This document shows positions 6,536-14,802 of a stretch of 35,280 nt of DNA, in pieces (within the stretch, counting starts at the first letter, position 1; every line of letters begins with the position of its first letter). The translations under genes and the position numbers were made by a program. Source of the stretch: Candidatus Daviesbacteria bacterium (GTDB lineage: Bacteria > Patescibacteria > Microgenomatia > Daviesbacterales > UBA10151). Under the pieces are notes generated by a model. It made no database searches and was not told where the DNA came from. It was given only the letters and a program-made list of their open reading frames with translations. The stretch spans positions 1-35,280 of the forward strand of contig JAUSHE010000004.1 of the NCBI GenBank assembly GCA_030648435.1, read 5' to 3'.

Positions 6536-8368
6536 ATGACTGCCATTTTTAAATGTACAATTTACAATTTACAATGTACAATTAAACCACTTTTAATTCT
6601 TTTTGCTTTTATTTTTACATTTTACATTTTACATTTTACATTTCTTACCCCTGCTTTTGCCCAAACTGCTATCCCTGCTACTCCCCTACAGCCTGCCGCC
6701 TACAGCCTGCCGCCTGTTATCTCCCCCACTTCTCCTCTTTATACTGACCTTTTGTTAAACAACATGTTCCATTCCTTTTCCTGCCTGGCTATTGGCTCAT
6801 CTGTGATTGGCCAACCTTGTTTAACCTACCAAATTACCAAAAATGCCCAAGGGATGATTCAAAGTGTACCAATGCTTTCTTCGGTAAACTTATCAGGAGG
6901 AACTCTGGGTGCTGTTTCATCGCTAATAGGGGCTTTATACCTGAATCCTCCTGTCAGGACTGCTGATTATCTGGCATCGGTAGGGCAGGGTTTGGGAATC
7001 GTTAAAACGGCTAATGCCCAGGTGGGCGGATCAGGAGCCAGCGTCCTAAGTCCGATTATAAAACTCTGGCAGGTATCAAGAAACATTTCCTATGTAGTCA
7101 TGATAATAATATTTCTAATCATAGGTATGATGGTAATGTTTAGAAACAAAATAAATCCCCAAACAGTCATTACAGCCCAGGCAGCTTTACCGGGGTTGGT
7201 AATTGGTTTAATTTTAATTACTTTTAGCTATTTCCTGGCAGGGCTAATTTCCGATATGGCATTTGTAGGAACAAACGTTGTTGGTTATTATTTCTCCGCT
7301 ACCCAACCACCTACCGATCCCGCCACTCCGCCACAAAATTTAGTGTCTGATGCATCAGATAAAAATGTTATAGGCATTTTTAGCCGGTTTGCGGGAATTA
7401 TCAGTCCTGATGATGCAAAACATGCGCTTGATGGGATATGGAATAATCTCCCTGACGCAACACAGTACTTATTAGCTACGGTTGCAGGATTTATGGCTGC
7501 TCAATTTTCCCTTGAAAAGACGACATTTCTCGCAGCCATACCCCATGCAGGAAACGCTATACAAGCCGTAATCGCTACCATCGCAACCGTCACTGCAGCG
7601 AAATTCCCAACAACAATCGTAGGATTAGTTTTATCCTGGATAGCTACACTCATATTATTATACTCCATGTTTAAATTGTTACTGCGCCTGGTCAATAGTT
7701 TTTTAAGCATTATATTTCTAACCGTCACCGCCCCTTTCCATTTCCTGGCAGCTTCTTTACCGGGCAGGCAAAGCATTGCCACAAATTGGATGTTAAACAT
7801 GCTTTCCAACGTGTTGGCATTCCCGGCAGTAATGGGGGTATTTTATTTTGTGGCATTTCTTATGGGACCTGATCAGATAAACTCAAGCTTACCATTTGTC
7901 GTTTCTGATGCAACGAAGGTAACAGGAATCTTAGCCTTCCCTCTCTTGGGAGGCTTAGGCCGAGATTTTATCAACATACTGCTGGCTTTTGGAGCATTGG
8001 TGGCCTTACCTACTATACCTGATATTATTTCCCGAACGCTCGGCAGAGCCTCCCAGGCAGGACAGCTGCTTGGGCAAGGAATTAGCGCAGGGGTGGGCGC
8101 AGGTATGGGATACTACGGACGGGCCAACCAAGGCGCTAATGCTGCCAGTAATCTAGGTGCCAGAGCTAGAGGATGGTTTGGTGTCCCCGGGTATAAACTT
8201 GATAAGGAGGGACGCATTATAGAAACATATGAGGCAGGAAGAGGTGCTACTTTTGGAGCTATTGCTAAAAGCCAACGCTTCGGTGGATTAATCAGACGAG
8301 TTACCGGTGGTCGCATAGGAAAAGTCCCATCACAGGAGAAAAATATAGAAAATTCCACACCAGCATAA
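6536..8368 (+). CDS. VirB6/TrbL-like polytopic T4SS membrane protein
   Basis: 610 residues. A signal-like segment (about 18-43) is encoded by simple tandem repeats. A mostly extracellular region follows to about 175. Membrane helices lie near 184-203, 214-240, 335-350, 360-425 (two to three), 430-450, 465-485 and 515-535. The RLVNSFLSIIFLTVTAPFHFLAASLPGR stretch resembles the central helices of VirB6/TrbL channel proteins of Gram-positive-type systems. The last ~75 residues are soluble, Gly/Ala/Arg-rich and presumably cytoplasmic. Its stop abuts the stop of the opposing 1494-residue gene with no base between. Family assignment rests on topology and context more than on motifs. Confidence 0.72.
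   Translation: MTAIFKCTIYNLQCTIKPLLILFAFIFTFYILHFTFLTPAFAQTAIPATPLQPAAYSLPPVISPTSPLYTDLLLNNMFHSFSCLAIGSSVIGQPCLTYQITKNAQGMIQSVPMLSSVNLSGGTLGAVSSLIGALYLNPPVRTADYLASVGQGLGIVKTANAQVGGSGASVLSPIIKLWQVSRNISYVVMIIIFLIIGMMVMFRNKINPQTVITAQAALPGLVIGLILITFSYFLAGLISDMAFVGTNVVGYYFSATQPPTDPATPPQNLVSDASDKNVIGIFSRFAGIISPDDAKHALDGIWNNLPDATQYLLATVAGFMAAQFSLEKTTFLAAIPHAGNAIQAVIATIATVTAAKFPTTIVGLVLSWIATLILLYSMFKLLLRLVNSFLSIIFLTVTAPFHFLAASLPGRQSIATNWMLNMLSNVLAFPAVMGVFYFVAFLMGPDQINSSLPFVVSDATKVTGILAFPLLGGLGRDFINILLAFGALVALPTIPDIISRTLGRASQAGQLLGQGISAGVGAGMGYYGRANQGANAASNLGARARGWFGVPGYKLDKEGRIIETYEAGRGATFGAIAKSQRFGGLIRRVTGGRIGKVPSQEKNIENSTPA
6554..6715. repeat. Cluster of simple tandem repeats inside a signal-peptide coding region
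   Basis: Three different short repeats lie in one reading frame: TTTACAA-type units (6554-6583), ATTTTAC units repeated four times (6612-6643), and a 14-bp unit beginning CCTACAGCC repeated twice (6685-6715). They encode hydrophobic or Pro/Ala-rich residues, so they leave the signal peptide and linker workable. Confidence 0.75.
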
Positions 8369-11300
8369 TTATAAAACCATTTTATCGAATAACCAATTAG
8401 CCCATGTCCGCCCATCTCTTGCTTTAACCGTTTGCTCTATATTAGATATCATCTCTCTACCCTCTATGTTGGTATAGTGTTCTCCTGCTTTAACTAATCT
8501 ATCTTCAAAAAATGGATCTCTAAGAACTTTGTAAATATGAGCCACATCAGGATAGGCTGCTGCTCCACCTCCAGGACCTTCATCCAAAAGCCACTCCACA
8601 TAATTATCCCAAAATCTTTCCGCGATATGCCTGGAGCTACCTGTATTCTTTTCTTTTTCTAAGGCAATAGCTGGATTAAATCTGCCATTCGGTAAAAAGA
8701 CATCTGTCTTATCCAAAAGTAATGCTCCTCCGGCACTCCTGTTATCGGAATACATAGTCCTGATTACCTTTAATGTCTCCCATGCCCTGCCAAAAGACTC
8801 CAATAAAGCATAAAAGGCTTCGTTTTCATGATTAGGCATTTGGCGGAATTCTGGAAACTTCTCCCTTAGCCGCGCCAATTGATCAGCATTATTGGTTGGC
8901 TTCGTAAACAATCCTTCGTGGTGCACTCCTGTTTTAGGATCTGTTCCTCCAACCAAAGCAAACCATAAGGCAGTACTACTATCTACCATATTAACGAATT
9001 TAGTGATCGCAAACTGACTCATTATTCTTTGGCCGGTCAATTCGTTAATATTGTCACACATCATTGAAACCGCTCCCGTTACACCTCTGCGGCCCAGATT
9101 CCTGGCCATACTGTCAAGATACATAGGAGTAGCCCCTAATGCAGCGGAAAATCTTCTGGCCCATCTCTTGGGCATTTTTGCAGCAGATGCAGCAGCGTGA
9201 ACAGCGAACCTGACATCACCACCCTGGTCTTCCTTATAATAACCAGTATCCATATGTTCCGCATTACCGTCTCTTGGCAAAAACCTTTGCCTGATAGCAG
9301 CCTTCACATAAACAGAGCCCATAAAAGATTCTTCAACTGCCGCATCAAAAACAATACCCTCTAAGCTCATTTGCTCACCGGGGAATCCTTTAACCCTGCG
9401 CAAAGTAGGATCAAGGGTCAAAAGTAAACCGGCAAAAATATCCGCGTCTTCAGACCGTATTTGTCCATCCCTGACCTGCCTGGCTTGTCTAAAAACATAT
9501 TCAGGTATTAAGGTATGAGTGTTATTGCTTTGATAAGCCCAATAAGTATGGGTCGTATGGAAAGCTAAATCACTTTCGACAGCAGTTGGAAAATCCAAAT
9601 TAACTTCTTCAACAAAAACAAAACTAGTAGGTCGACCTTCACCATCATTACGCTCTGTGATAGTATAACCTTCTTGATAAAAATAAGGGGAACGAATGCT
9701 AAGATCAATACGTCTGCGCTGTTCCACAACCTGCCCGTTTCTTACGATATCAGCAGGCTTGTTGTAAAAAATAGCTTGACCTAATTCATCGAAATCACCC
9801 TCACTTAAACCAATAGGGTGATTGTCTTGGTTGTAACCAAAAATAGGCTTGCCGTCGTTACCGAAAGCAATAACCGGCTGACCCAGTTGCGTGTAGCCGA
9901 AGACATGCGGTCTTTTTAACTTCATCACGCTGGTGCTTATTGGTGTTGGTTTATTGTCTGGATTTTTAAGCTTACCTGTTTTATCATCAAAGTAATCCAA
10001 ATACTTAGCATCAAACTCATCATGAAATAATTTGGCCTCATATCCCTTAGCCGAAATTTGCTCAACTGCCATATCATCAACGGCATGTTGGACCATAGCT
10101 GCCCGATAACGGGCTCGGAAATTAGGGACATAGTCTGGATTAGGTCTGCCTTGAGGAAAATTTCGATCAGGAGACAGAAACGGCTTTAATTTTTTGGCAA
10201 ATTCCGGTTTTTCCCAAACCTTTGCACCATCCCCATACTGAATTCTTACCCAGTTTACAGCAGCCATACCAAATTCCTCGGCCAAATGAGTAGGCATATG
10301 ATCTTTAAAATTGTCCCGCTGTTCGGGAGTTAATCCGTCGTATAACTGCCGTTCGTAGGGGAGAAGTTCATCTACTTTTGTACCTTTTGCAATCTCATCC
10401 AAAACCCAACCAATGTGTTGTTTTTTGGTAAGCTGAGTTCTTCTTTCCTCTAGGGTCCATTTGCTAATATCTTTGTCTTTGGCTTTTGTAACTTTTTGAT
10501 GCTCTTGCCGAAATATTTTATATGCTCTAACGTATTCATTCCTGGTGATAAAAAGCATTCCACCACCCCTGATTGTCCCTTCATGAGTAGCCCCCTCCAT
10601 TTGCAGAGTAATCTCAAAGGCAGCTTGCGAATCGGTATAAGCATCTGTGTAAAGCTTTTTATATAACCTCTTTTCTTTTTCCCCAATTCTTCCTAAATCC
10701 ACCAATCTGTCAATTGCCTTATCAAGCAAATCCTCACCTTTCTTTAAAACAATCGTTTTCCGATATCTAACCGACTCCCTAACCTTATCCATTGAATCCT
10801 GAATCATGCCTAATCTGACAGATGCCTGTAATTTCTTAGGCAGCTTCTGAACATCTAACCCTTTTTTAATCACATATTCCTGATAATTGTTCCGGTGAGC
10901 ATCACCTTTATCAAAACCTTCATATAAACTCTTCATCTCCTCCGCTGCTTGGTGCATGCCTATCCGTTCCCTGTTGGTTCGCAGGTGAGCTTTAGCATTT
11001 ATATAGTAGTCTCTATCCTCATCCGTTAAGCTGTTGAAATTATTCCTATTTCTTTCCAGATACTCCTCAATCTGCTCCAGACGTTGTGCCCGGAGTTGGC
11101 GCAATTTAGCATCTATACCTATTGGTACATCCCGACGATCATAGTCTTTCAAAACCACTCCCATACCTCTCTCTATCTGCATTTGATGAACGATTCTCCT
11201 AAATTCTTCCTGTGCAGGGGTATAACCACCTAACTGCCCTCTTGAGCCTTGAGCATTAATTGCTAATTCTTCAACCGCGGAATAATCATAATTCCAGGTA

Positions 11301-12853
11301 TGGAACCCTACCCCTGCTTCCACGCCTGAACGTAGAGTCCTTGTCCATCTTTGCGGGCCTTCGTGTAATGCCATGGTAGTTGCACCTGATTTACCATTTT
11401 CCTTGTTGTAATTCTCATACTGGTAAAAGGTGTACCAAAGGAAAGCCCGTCCTTCAAATTCCTGTCTAATTTCTTCGGCAAAACCGGTAGTCATTTTATC
11501 AGGTCCATCATCCATTCCTTCTTGCTCTTCTGCTAACCTGGTAGCCCGTCCGCTTAGCACTTTTTTGAAATTTATGAGGTTTTGCATTAAGTCATCAGGG
11601 GCATAACCTAAGGCATGATTTCTAACCATCTGCATAAATGTTTCCATGGCAATACGGAATTCTCTTGGGTTATTTGCGGTAATAACGTAGTAATCAGGAT
11701 AACCGCCATACGGCTGCCAATAAGTCTCTTTTTTATTTCCTGCATCTTCTCCACGAGGAGGGCGCCACTCTCCATCCTCAGGAGTCCACACTCTGCCATT
11801 GAATTCCCGCTCTAGTCTTGACCTTGCAATTTTAAGGTAAGGTTCCCATACTCCAAATAACTCACGAATTTCGGAATCTTCTTCTATTTGAGATAAATAC
11901 TCACTTTCTGCAGTGCTATAAGCTCCAGCAACTTCTTGATCTGCGTATCTTCTAATTCGATCAGGGGGAGGTTCGCCAGACTTATAAGCTAGATATATAG
12001 AATTTAAAATTTCATCTACCCCCTTTAAAAGCTCTTTTCCTTTTGCCTTCCTAAAATATTTCAATAACGCCGCCTTAGTTTCAGGTAAGTCTGCTACAGC
12101 TTTGTTCATCGTCGCCTCATCTGGAGAAAAAATATTGTTGTAGCTAGTAATTAATACCCTTAAGGGAGCAACACCAGTAAGATCCTCTGGAGTAGGAAGT
12201 GCTTCTAGTTCTGGTTTCACACCACGGTCAATCCTCTTTTGGTACGCCCTTCTTATAGCATCCATGAAAGACTCACCCTCCCTAGTCTCAACCTGATGCT
12301 CTTTTTTAAGATCCAAAGGAGCTTCTTTGTTTCTATCTTCCTGCAGCCACTCTACGTATTCTTTGAATTTTCTATATAACTCATTTAATATTGGACGATT
12401 TTCAGCTTTATACCGAACTTCATAAGGTAGTTCCGTTTCCGTGTAAAGAATCTGTTCTACCAACCATCTACCCCTTTCCGGGCTGGTTAACCATTCCGGG
12501 TGATTATTTGACTCTGGTCCATTTGGACCTCCTCCGCCCCTATTTTCTCTATCACCATCTCCACCCATTCCTCCTCCTGGTGGAGTTGAACCTTGAGGAG
12601 GAATGTCAACACCTTGAGCTGCTATGACTCCGGAGGGGAGGACACCAACATCAGGTGCCCTAGGTTGGTTTCCAATGTCTCTTAGAATTCTTTCAGCCTC
12701 GGTAACGGCGTTCTGTGTATCTGAGGGTGAAAATGTCTCCCCTTCAGGAGATTGAACTGGTGTTTGCGACCCAGTTCCTGCTTCTGCTGTTCCTGTTTCT
12801 GTCATAATTTTTTCCCTTCGACTTCGCTCAGGGTTGTAACTTTCTTGTGCCAT
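8369..12853 (-). CDS. 1494-residue protein of unknown function in the T4SS locus
   Basis: I do not recognise a family. Residues 1-115 are low-complexity and probably disordered (Gly/Pro/Thr/Glu-rich, for example PPGGGMGGDGDRENRGGGGP). The rest is a charged, mostly helical soluble protein rich in Arg, Glu and aromatic residues, with no signal peptide or clear membrane helix. A mildly hydrophobic stretch occurs near the C-terminus (ITKFVNMVDSSTALWFALVGG). No nuclease, relaxase or ATPase motif is visible. It lies opposite to, and between, the VirB6-like and PrgI genes, so a T4SS-linked scaffold, cargo or effector role is possible. The first 16 residues come partly from the dispersed repeat (NPERSRRE), so translation may instead begin at Met17 (12805), where the repeat supplies GAAGG ahead of the ATG. 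A TTATAC hexamer lies 6 bases before the longer start. Confidence 0.7.
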   Translation of the reverse strand: MAQESYNPERSRREKIMTETGTAEAGTGSQTPVQSPEGETFSPSDTQNAVTEAERILRDIGNQPRAPDVGVLPSGVIAAQGVDIPPQGSTPPGGGMGGDGDRENRGGGGPNGPESNNHPEWLTSPERGRWLVEQILYTETELPYEVRYKAENRPILNELYRKFKEYVEWLQEDRNKEAPLDLKKEHQVETREGESFMDAIRRAYQKRIDRGVKPELEALPTPEDLTGVAPLRVLITSYNNIFSPDEATMNKAVADLPETKAALLKYFRKAKGKELLKGVDEILNSIYLAYKSGEPPPDRIRRYADQEVAGAYSTAESEYLSQIEEDSEIRELFGVWEPYLKIARSRLEREFNGRVWTPEDGEWRPPRGEDAGNKKETYWQPYGGYPDYYVITANNPREFRIAMETFMQMVRNHALGYAPDDLMQNLINFKKVLSGRATRLAEEQEGMDDGPDKMTTGFAEEIRQEFEGRAFLWYTFYQYENYNKENGKSGATTMALHEGPQRWTRTLRSGVEAGVGFHTWNYDYSAVEELAINAQGSRGQLGGYTPAQEEFRRIVHQMQIERGMGVVLKDYDRRDVPIGIDAKLRQLRAQRLEQIEEYLERNRNNFNSLTDEDRDYYINAKAHLRTNRERIGMHQAAEEMKSLYEGFDKGDAHRNNYQEYVIKKGLDVQKLPKKLQASVRLGMIQDSMDKVRESVRYRKTIVLKKGEDLLDKAIDRLVDLGRIGEKEKRLYKKLYTDAYTDSQAAFEITLQMEGATHEGTIRGGGMLFITRNEYVRAYKIFRQEHQKVTKAKDKDISKWTLEERRTQLTKKQHIGWVLDEIAKGTKVDELLPYERQLYDGLTPEQRDNFKDHMPTHLAEEFGMAAVNWVRIQYGDGAKVWEKPEFAKKLKPFLSPDRNFPQGRPNPDYVPNFRARYRAAMVQHAVDDMAVEQISAKGYEAKLFHDEFDAKYLDYFDDKTGKLKNPDNKPTPISTSVMKLKRPHVFGYTQLGQPVIAFGNDGKPIFGYNQDNHPIGLSEGDFDELGQAIFYNKPADIVRNGQVVEQRRRIDLSIRSPYFYQEGYTITERNDGEGRPTSFVFVEEVNLDFPTAVESDLAFHTTHTYWAYQSNNTHTLIPEYVFRQARQVRDGQIRSEDADIFAGLLLTLDPTLRRVKGFPGEQMSLEGIVFDAAVEESFMGSVYVKAAIRQRFLPRDGNAEHMDTGYYKEDQGGDVRFAVHAAASAAKMPKRWARRFSAALGATPMYLDSMARNLGRRGVTGAVSMMCDNINELTGQRIMSQFAITKFVNMVDSSTALWFALVGGTDPKTGVHHEGLFTKPTNNADQLARLREKFPEFRQMPNHENEAFYALLESFGRAWETLKVIRTMYSDNRSAGGALLLDKTDVFLPNGRFNPAIALEKEKNTGSSRHIAERFWDNYVEWLLDEGPGGGAAAYPDVAHIYKVLRDPFFEDRLVKAGEHYTNIEGREMISNIEQTVKARDGRTWANWLFDKMVL
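12814..12833. repeat. Dispersed repeat, copy inside the 5' end of the 1494-residue gene
   Basis: CCCTTCGACTTCGCTCAGGG: CCCT and AGGG ends can pair. Variants occur at 4829, 12896, 13892, 16170, 16212, 18136 and 22514. This copy is translated as part of the N-terminus if the long start is used. Confidence 0.9.
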
Positions 12854-13095
12854 AGTTTTGTATAAGATAAGTTTTCCAAAACCTATGGACTGCTTCCCTT
12901 CGATAAACTCAGGGTTATAACCAGTTTATGGCTTTGGTTAACTTACTGTCAACTACGTTCAGTTTTCATGAACGTAGTCAACTTCCTTTCTCTGGCAAGT
13001 TTATACCGAGCGATAGCGAGGTGCTTGATTTAATTCTGATAAAATCCTGATACGTTTAGTTTCATAAACGTATCCTGACGAGAGGGAGTCTAAAA
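12854..13095. other. Gene-free stretch carrying repeat copy 1 and two hairpins
   Basis: No open frame of note. Positions 12875-13025 match 13871-14021 (copy 2) at roughly 95 percent. After a divergent part, the ends are again alike (CCTGACG then GAG at 13075-13089 and 14040-14054). It contains the CCCTTCGATAAACTCAGGG repeat variant (12896-12914), a hairpin at 12952-12978 (ACTACGTTCA, loop GTTTTCA, TGAACGTAGT) and a second at 13049-13074. It lies directly downstream of the PIN toxin gene on the minus strand. Confidence 0.85.
13049..13074. repeat. Hairpin of the GTTTnCA-loop family
   Basis: GATACGTTTA and TAAACGTATC pair perfectly around the loop GTTTCA. TCCTGA is repeated directly at both outer edges, like TCTTGA around the hairpin at 4850-4876. 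Confidence 0.8.
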
Positions 13096-13518
13096 TTACT
13101 TAACTAATTCTTCTAATAGTTCTTGGGGCGTTATAACCTTAAGCGGTTTAACCAATTTTCTAATATCCGGTTTTAGTAAATGTTTCTTGTCTAAAGTTAC
13201 TAAGAAATCACATTTGGTTAACTTTGCTCCTGCTATCACATGTACATCTTTTTCAACTACCGTACTTTTATACGGTTTCGCTTCAGCCAAGGAGATTCTT
13301 TTCCTTATCAAAATTGAATTATCATGCATGAATTGCCTAATTTCTTTAGCGCTTTTCCGTATCTTGACTGAGTTATCCTCCACCTCTTCAATAACTGTCC
13401 GTGAAGTAATGCCAATAATTGCTTTTAATTTTATAAATTGGACCAGTTTAAATGATCCGCCAGTTGGAGAAAGTAGCGCTGGAATTATAACTGAGGCATC
13501 AAGGAATACTTTAATCAC
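13096..13518 (-). CDS. PIN-domain toxin of an AbrB-PIN module
   Basis: The 140-residue PIN protein belongs to the PIN_3-like subgroup (FLDASVIIPALLSPTGGS). Acidic residues: D7, E44/E45 (TVIEEVED), D91 (EKDVHVIAGA) and D110 (LVTLDKKHL). It is a likely Mg-dependent ribonuclease toxin. It overlaps the antitoxin gene by 8 bases and is followed by the large repeat copy 1. It appears intact. Confidence 0.88.
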   Translation of the reverse strand: MIKVFLDASVIIPALLSPTGGSFKLVQFIKLKAIIGITSRTVIEEVEDNSVKIRKSAKEIRQFMHDNSILIRKRISLAEAKPYKSTVVEKDVHVIAGAKLTKCDFLVTLDKKHLLKPDIRKLVKPLKVITPQELLEELVK

Positions 13519-13798
13519 TTTTTAAAGATTTAAGCTTCAAATCTATTTTCCGGCTCAACTTTTTGGTTAGTCTGTCTGCCTTCAACCACTGCTCTATTTC
13601 AACATCACTAAAAGTTCTGTACGGAACATTTTCTTCAGGTGCCTCTATAATTAACTTATTACCCACTTTTTCTGCTTTCACTATTCCGCCTTCTTTCAAA
13701 CCAAGCTCATCTCTCCATTCTTTCGGAATTGTAACCATACCCTTACCAAGGATTCTTAAATATTCTTGCGGAGATTCATTGGTTAATACTTGTTTCAT
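13511..13798 (-). CDS. AbrB/MazE-fold antitoxin
   Basis: 95 residues. Residues 13-50 match the AbrB fold: LRILGKGMVTIPKEWRDELGL, GGIVKAEKVGNKLIIEAP. The tail (PYRTFSDVEIEQWLKADRL) should bind the PIN toxin. It is the first gene of a two-gene operon and the likely repressor of its own promoter, where a palindrome overlaps the -10. Confidence 0.88.
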   Translation of the reverse strand: MKQVLTNESPQEYLRILGKGMVTIPKEWRDELGLKEGGIVKAEKVGNKLIIEAPEENVPYRTFSDVEIEQWLKADRLTKKLSRKIDLKLKSLKSD

Positions 13799-13817
13799 AA
13801 GTTTAAATTTCTAACTT

Positions 13818-13851
13818 TTTACATTGTAAACTAACTCGGTGTTCCTGTCAA
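13818..13851 (-). promoter_or_regulatory. Promoter and operator of the AbrB-PIN operon
   Basis: Minus strand: TTGACA (13851..13846), 17-bp spacer, TACAAT (13828..13823). A palindrome TTTACA-n-TGTAAA (13818-13830) covers the -10. The leader would be about 17 bases with no Shine-Dalgarno site. Confidence 0.8.
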
Positions 13852-13870
13852 TAACAAGAAAGGCTGTAGC

Positions 13871-14053
13871 TCCAAAACCTATGGACTGCTTCCCTTCGAT
13901 AAACTCAGGGTTATAACCAGTTTAGGGCTTTGGCTAACTTGCTGTCAACTACGTTCAGTTTTCATGAACGTAGTCAACTTCCTTTCTCTGGCAAGTTTAT
14001 ACTGAGTGCAACTGAGGTGCTCACCTCAGAGTCGAAGACCTGACGGGAATGAG
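13871..14053. repeat. Large repeat, copy 2, downstream of the second PIN gene
   Basis: This copy matches 12875-13025 with an offset of 996 bp, including the CCCTTCGATAAACTCAGGG variant (13892-13910) and the hairpin at 13948-13974. A further perfect palindrome, CTGAGGTG-CT-CACCTCAG (14012-14029), is absent from copy 1. As with copy 1, it sits just after the 3' end of a minus-strand PIN toxin gene. The gene-free stretch 13799-14063 holds this repeat and the AbrB-PIN promoter. Confidence 0.88.
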
Positions 14054-14063
14054 ATCGATTTTT

Positions 14064-14492
14064 CTAATCAACACTTCTCAGATATTGCAGGAAACTTGCG
14101 GGGGTCATTACCGCTATATTAAAATCTTTCTTAATTTTATCTGTTTTGAAATGTCTGATGTTATAGGAAATAAGAAAGCTTGCTTTGGACTTACTTGCCC
14201 CTGCTATGATATGCGCATCATCAGGATCAATTGTATACTCAGAATAGTTTAATTCAATTTCTTCTAATTTTTCCTTGATAAACACCTTTTTAAATCTTTT
14301 CTGAAAAAGCTTCTCGAGTTTAGCCTGATCAATCTTTAATCTATCAGCAACCCCTATTAACTCCTTTTGAGAGATATTTGAAATAAAAAACTCAAGACCG
14401 CGGGCTTGATTAAGTAAAAAGTAAGCAGCCCCCAAGGAGGAAATTAACGAAGAGACAATCACATCCGAATCAACAAATACCTTTTTAAACAT
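14064..14492 (-). CDS. PIN-domain toxin of an HTH-PIN module
   Basis: 142 residues, PIN_3-like. D8 and D10 (FVDSDVIVSSL), E44 (SQKELIGVAD) and D92 (DPDDAHIIAGAS) are present. The fourth acidic position, usually Asp in a T-x-D-x-x-H pattern, reads SYNIRHF with Asn (N111), so activity may be reduced. It directly follows its antitoxin gene (stop TAA then ATG, no gap). The pair resembles PIN modules with an excisionase-like antitoxin. Confidence 0.82.
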   Translation of the reverse strand: MFKKVFVDSDVIVSSLISSLGAAYFLLNQARGLEFFISNISQKELIGVADRLKIDQAKLEKLFQKRFKKVFIKEKLEEIELNYSEYTIDPDDAHIIAGASKSKASFLISYNIRHFKTDKIKKDFNIAVMTPASFLQYLRSVD

Positions 14493-14756
14493 TTAGACAT
14501 TTTTCAACTTAGACCTGGTTTTTTTAATTGCTGATTGTATTTGGGGAATGTTTCTTAAATCTTCTTTTTCTGCCAAATATAAGTCATAATCCAGCCCTGT
14601 AAAAACAAAGGCTATGGAGCTTGCCGGAATACGATAAACCTTGCCGATCTTTTTAGCAATTATTTCACCCCTTTGGATTAAATCGTAAATTGTATTTTTA
14701 CTCAGTTGCAGGATATCAGCTACCTGCTCTGGGGTATATACCCTAGTACTAATCAT
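14493..14756 (-). CDS. Excisionase/MerR-type helix-turn-helix antitoxin
   Basis: 87 residues. Residues 5-55 match the HTH_17 excisionase-like fold: VYTPEQVADILQLSKNTIYDLIQRGEIIAKKIGKVYRIP. The C-terminal part (YDLYLAEKEDLRNIPQIQSAIKKTR) probably binds the toxin. Similar small HTH proteins precede PIN genes in other TA pairs. Excisionase function is less likely, since no integrase is present. Confidence 0.82.
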   Translation of the reverse strand: MISTRVYTPEQVADILQLSKNTIYDLIQRGEIIAKKIGKVYRIPASSIAFVFTGLDYDLYLAEKEDLRNIPQIQSAIKKTRSKLKNV

Positions 14757-14762
14757 GGTTAT

Positions 14763-14791
14763 TTTGTACTAAATATTACTAAACTTGTCAA
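14763..14791 (-). promoter_or_regulatory. Promoter of the HTH-PIN operon, leaderless
   Basis: Minus strand: TTGACA (14791..14786), 17-bp spacer, TACAAA (14768..14763), then 6 bases to the ATG at 14756. TTTAGTA occurs twice in direct orientation between -35 and -10 and may be the operator. Confidence 0.72.
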
Positions 14792-14802
14792 TAGGCAACA
14801 GA

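Noticed and set aside
6554..6643. Regular short repeats that might be a CRISPR array
   Set aside because: Units are 7-8 bp and contiguous without unique spacers, lie inside a coding frame, and no cas genes are present.
13187..13814. Plus-strand open frames opposite the AbrB-PIN genes
   Set aside because: The minus-strand frames have clear families, overlap typical of TA pairs and a promoter; the plus-strand ones have none.
12875..14053. Integron attC sites behind the PIN modules
   Set aside because: No paired RYYYAAC/GTTRRRY core sites in the right arrangement and no integrase in the window; the cassette-like layout is kept only as a hypothesis.
14493..14756. Phage or plasmid excisionase
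   Set aside because: No integrase or phage gene nearby, and it is coupled without a gap to a PIN toxin.
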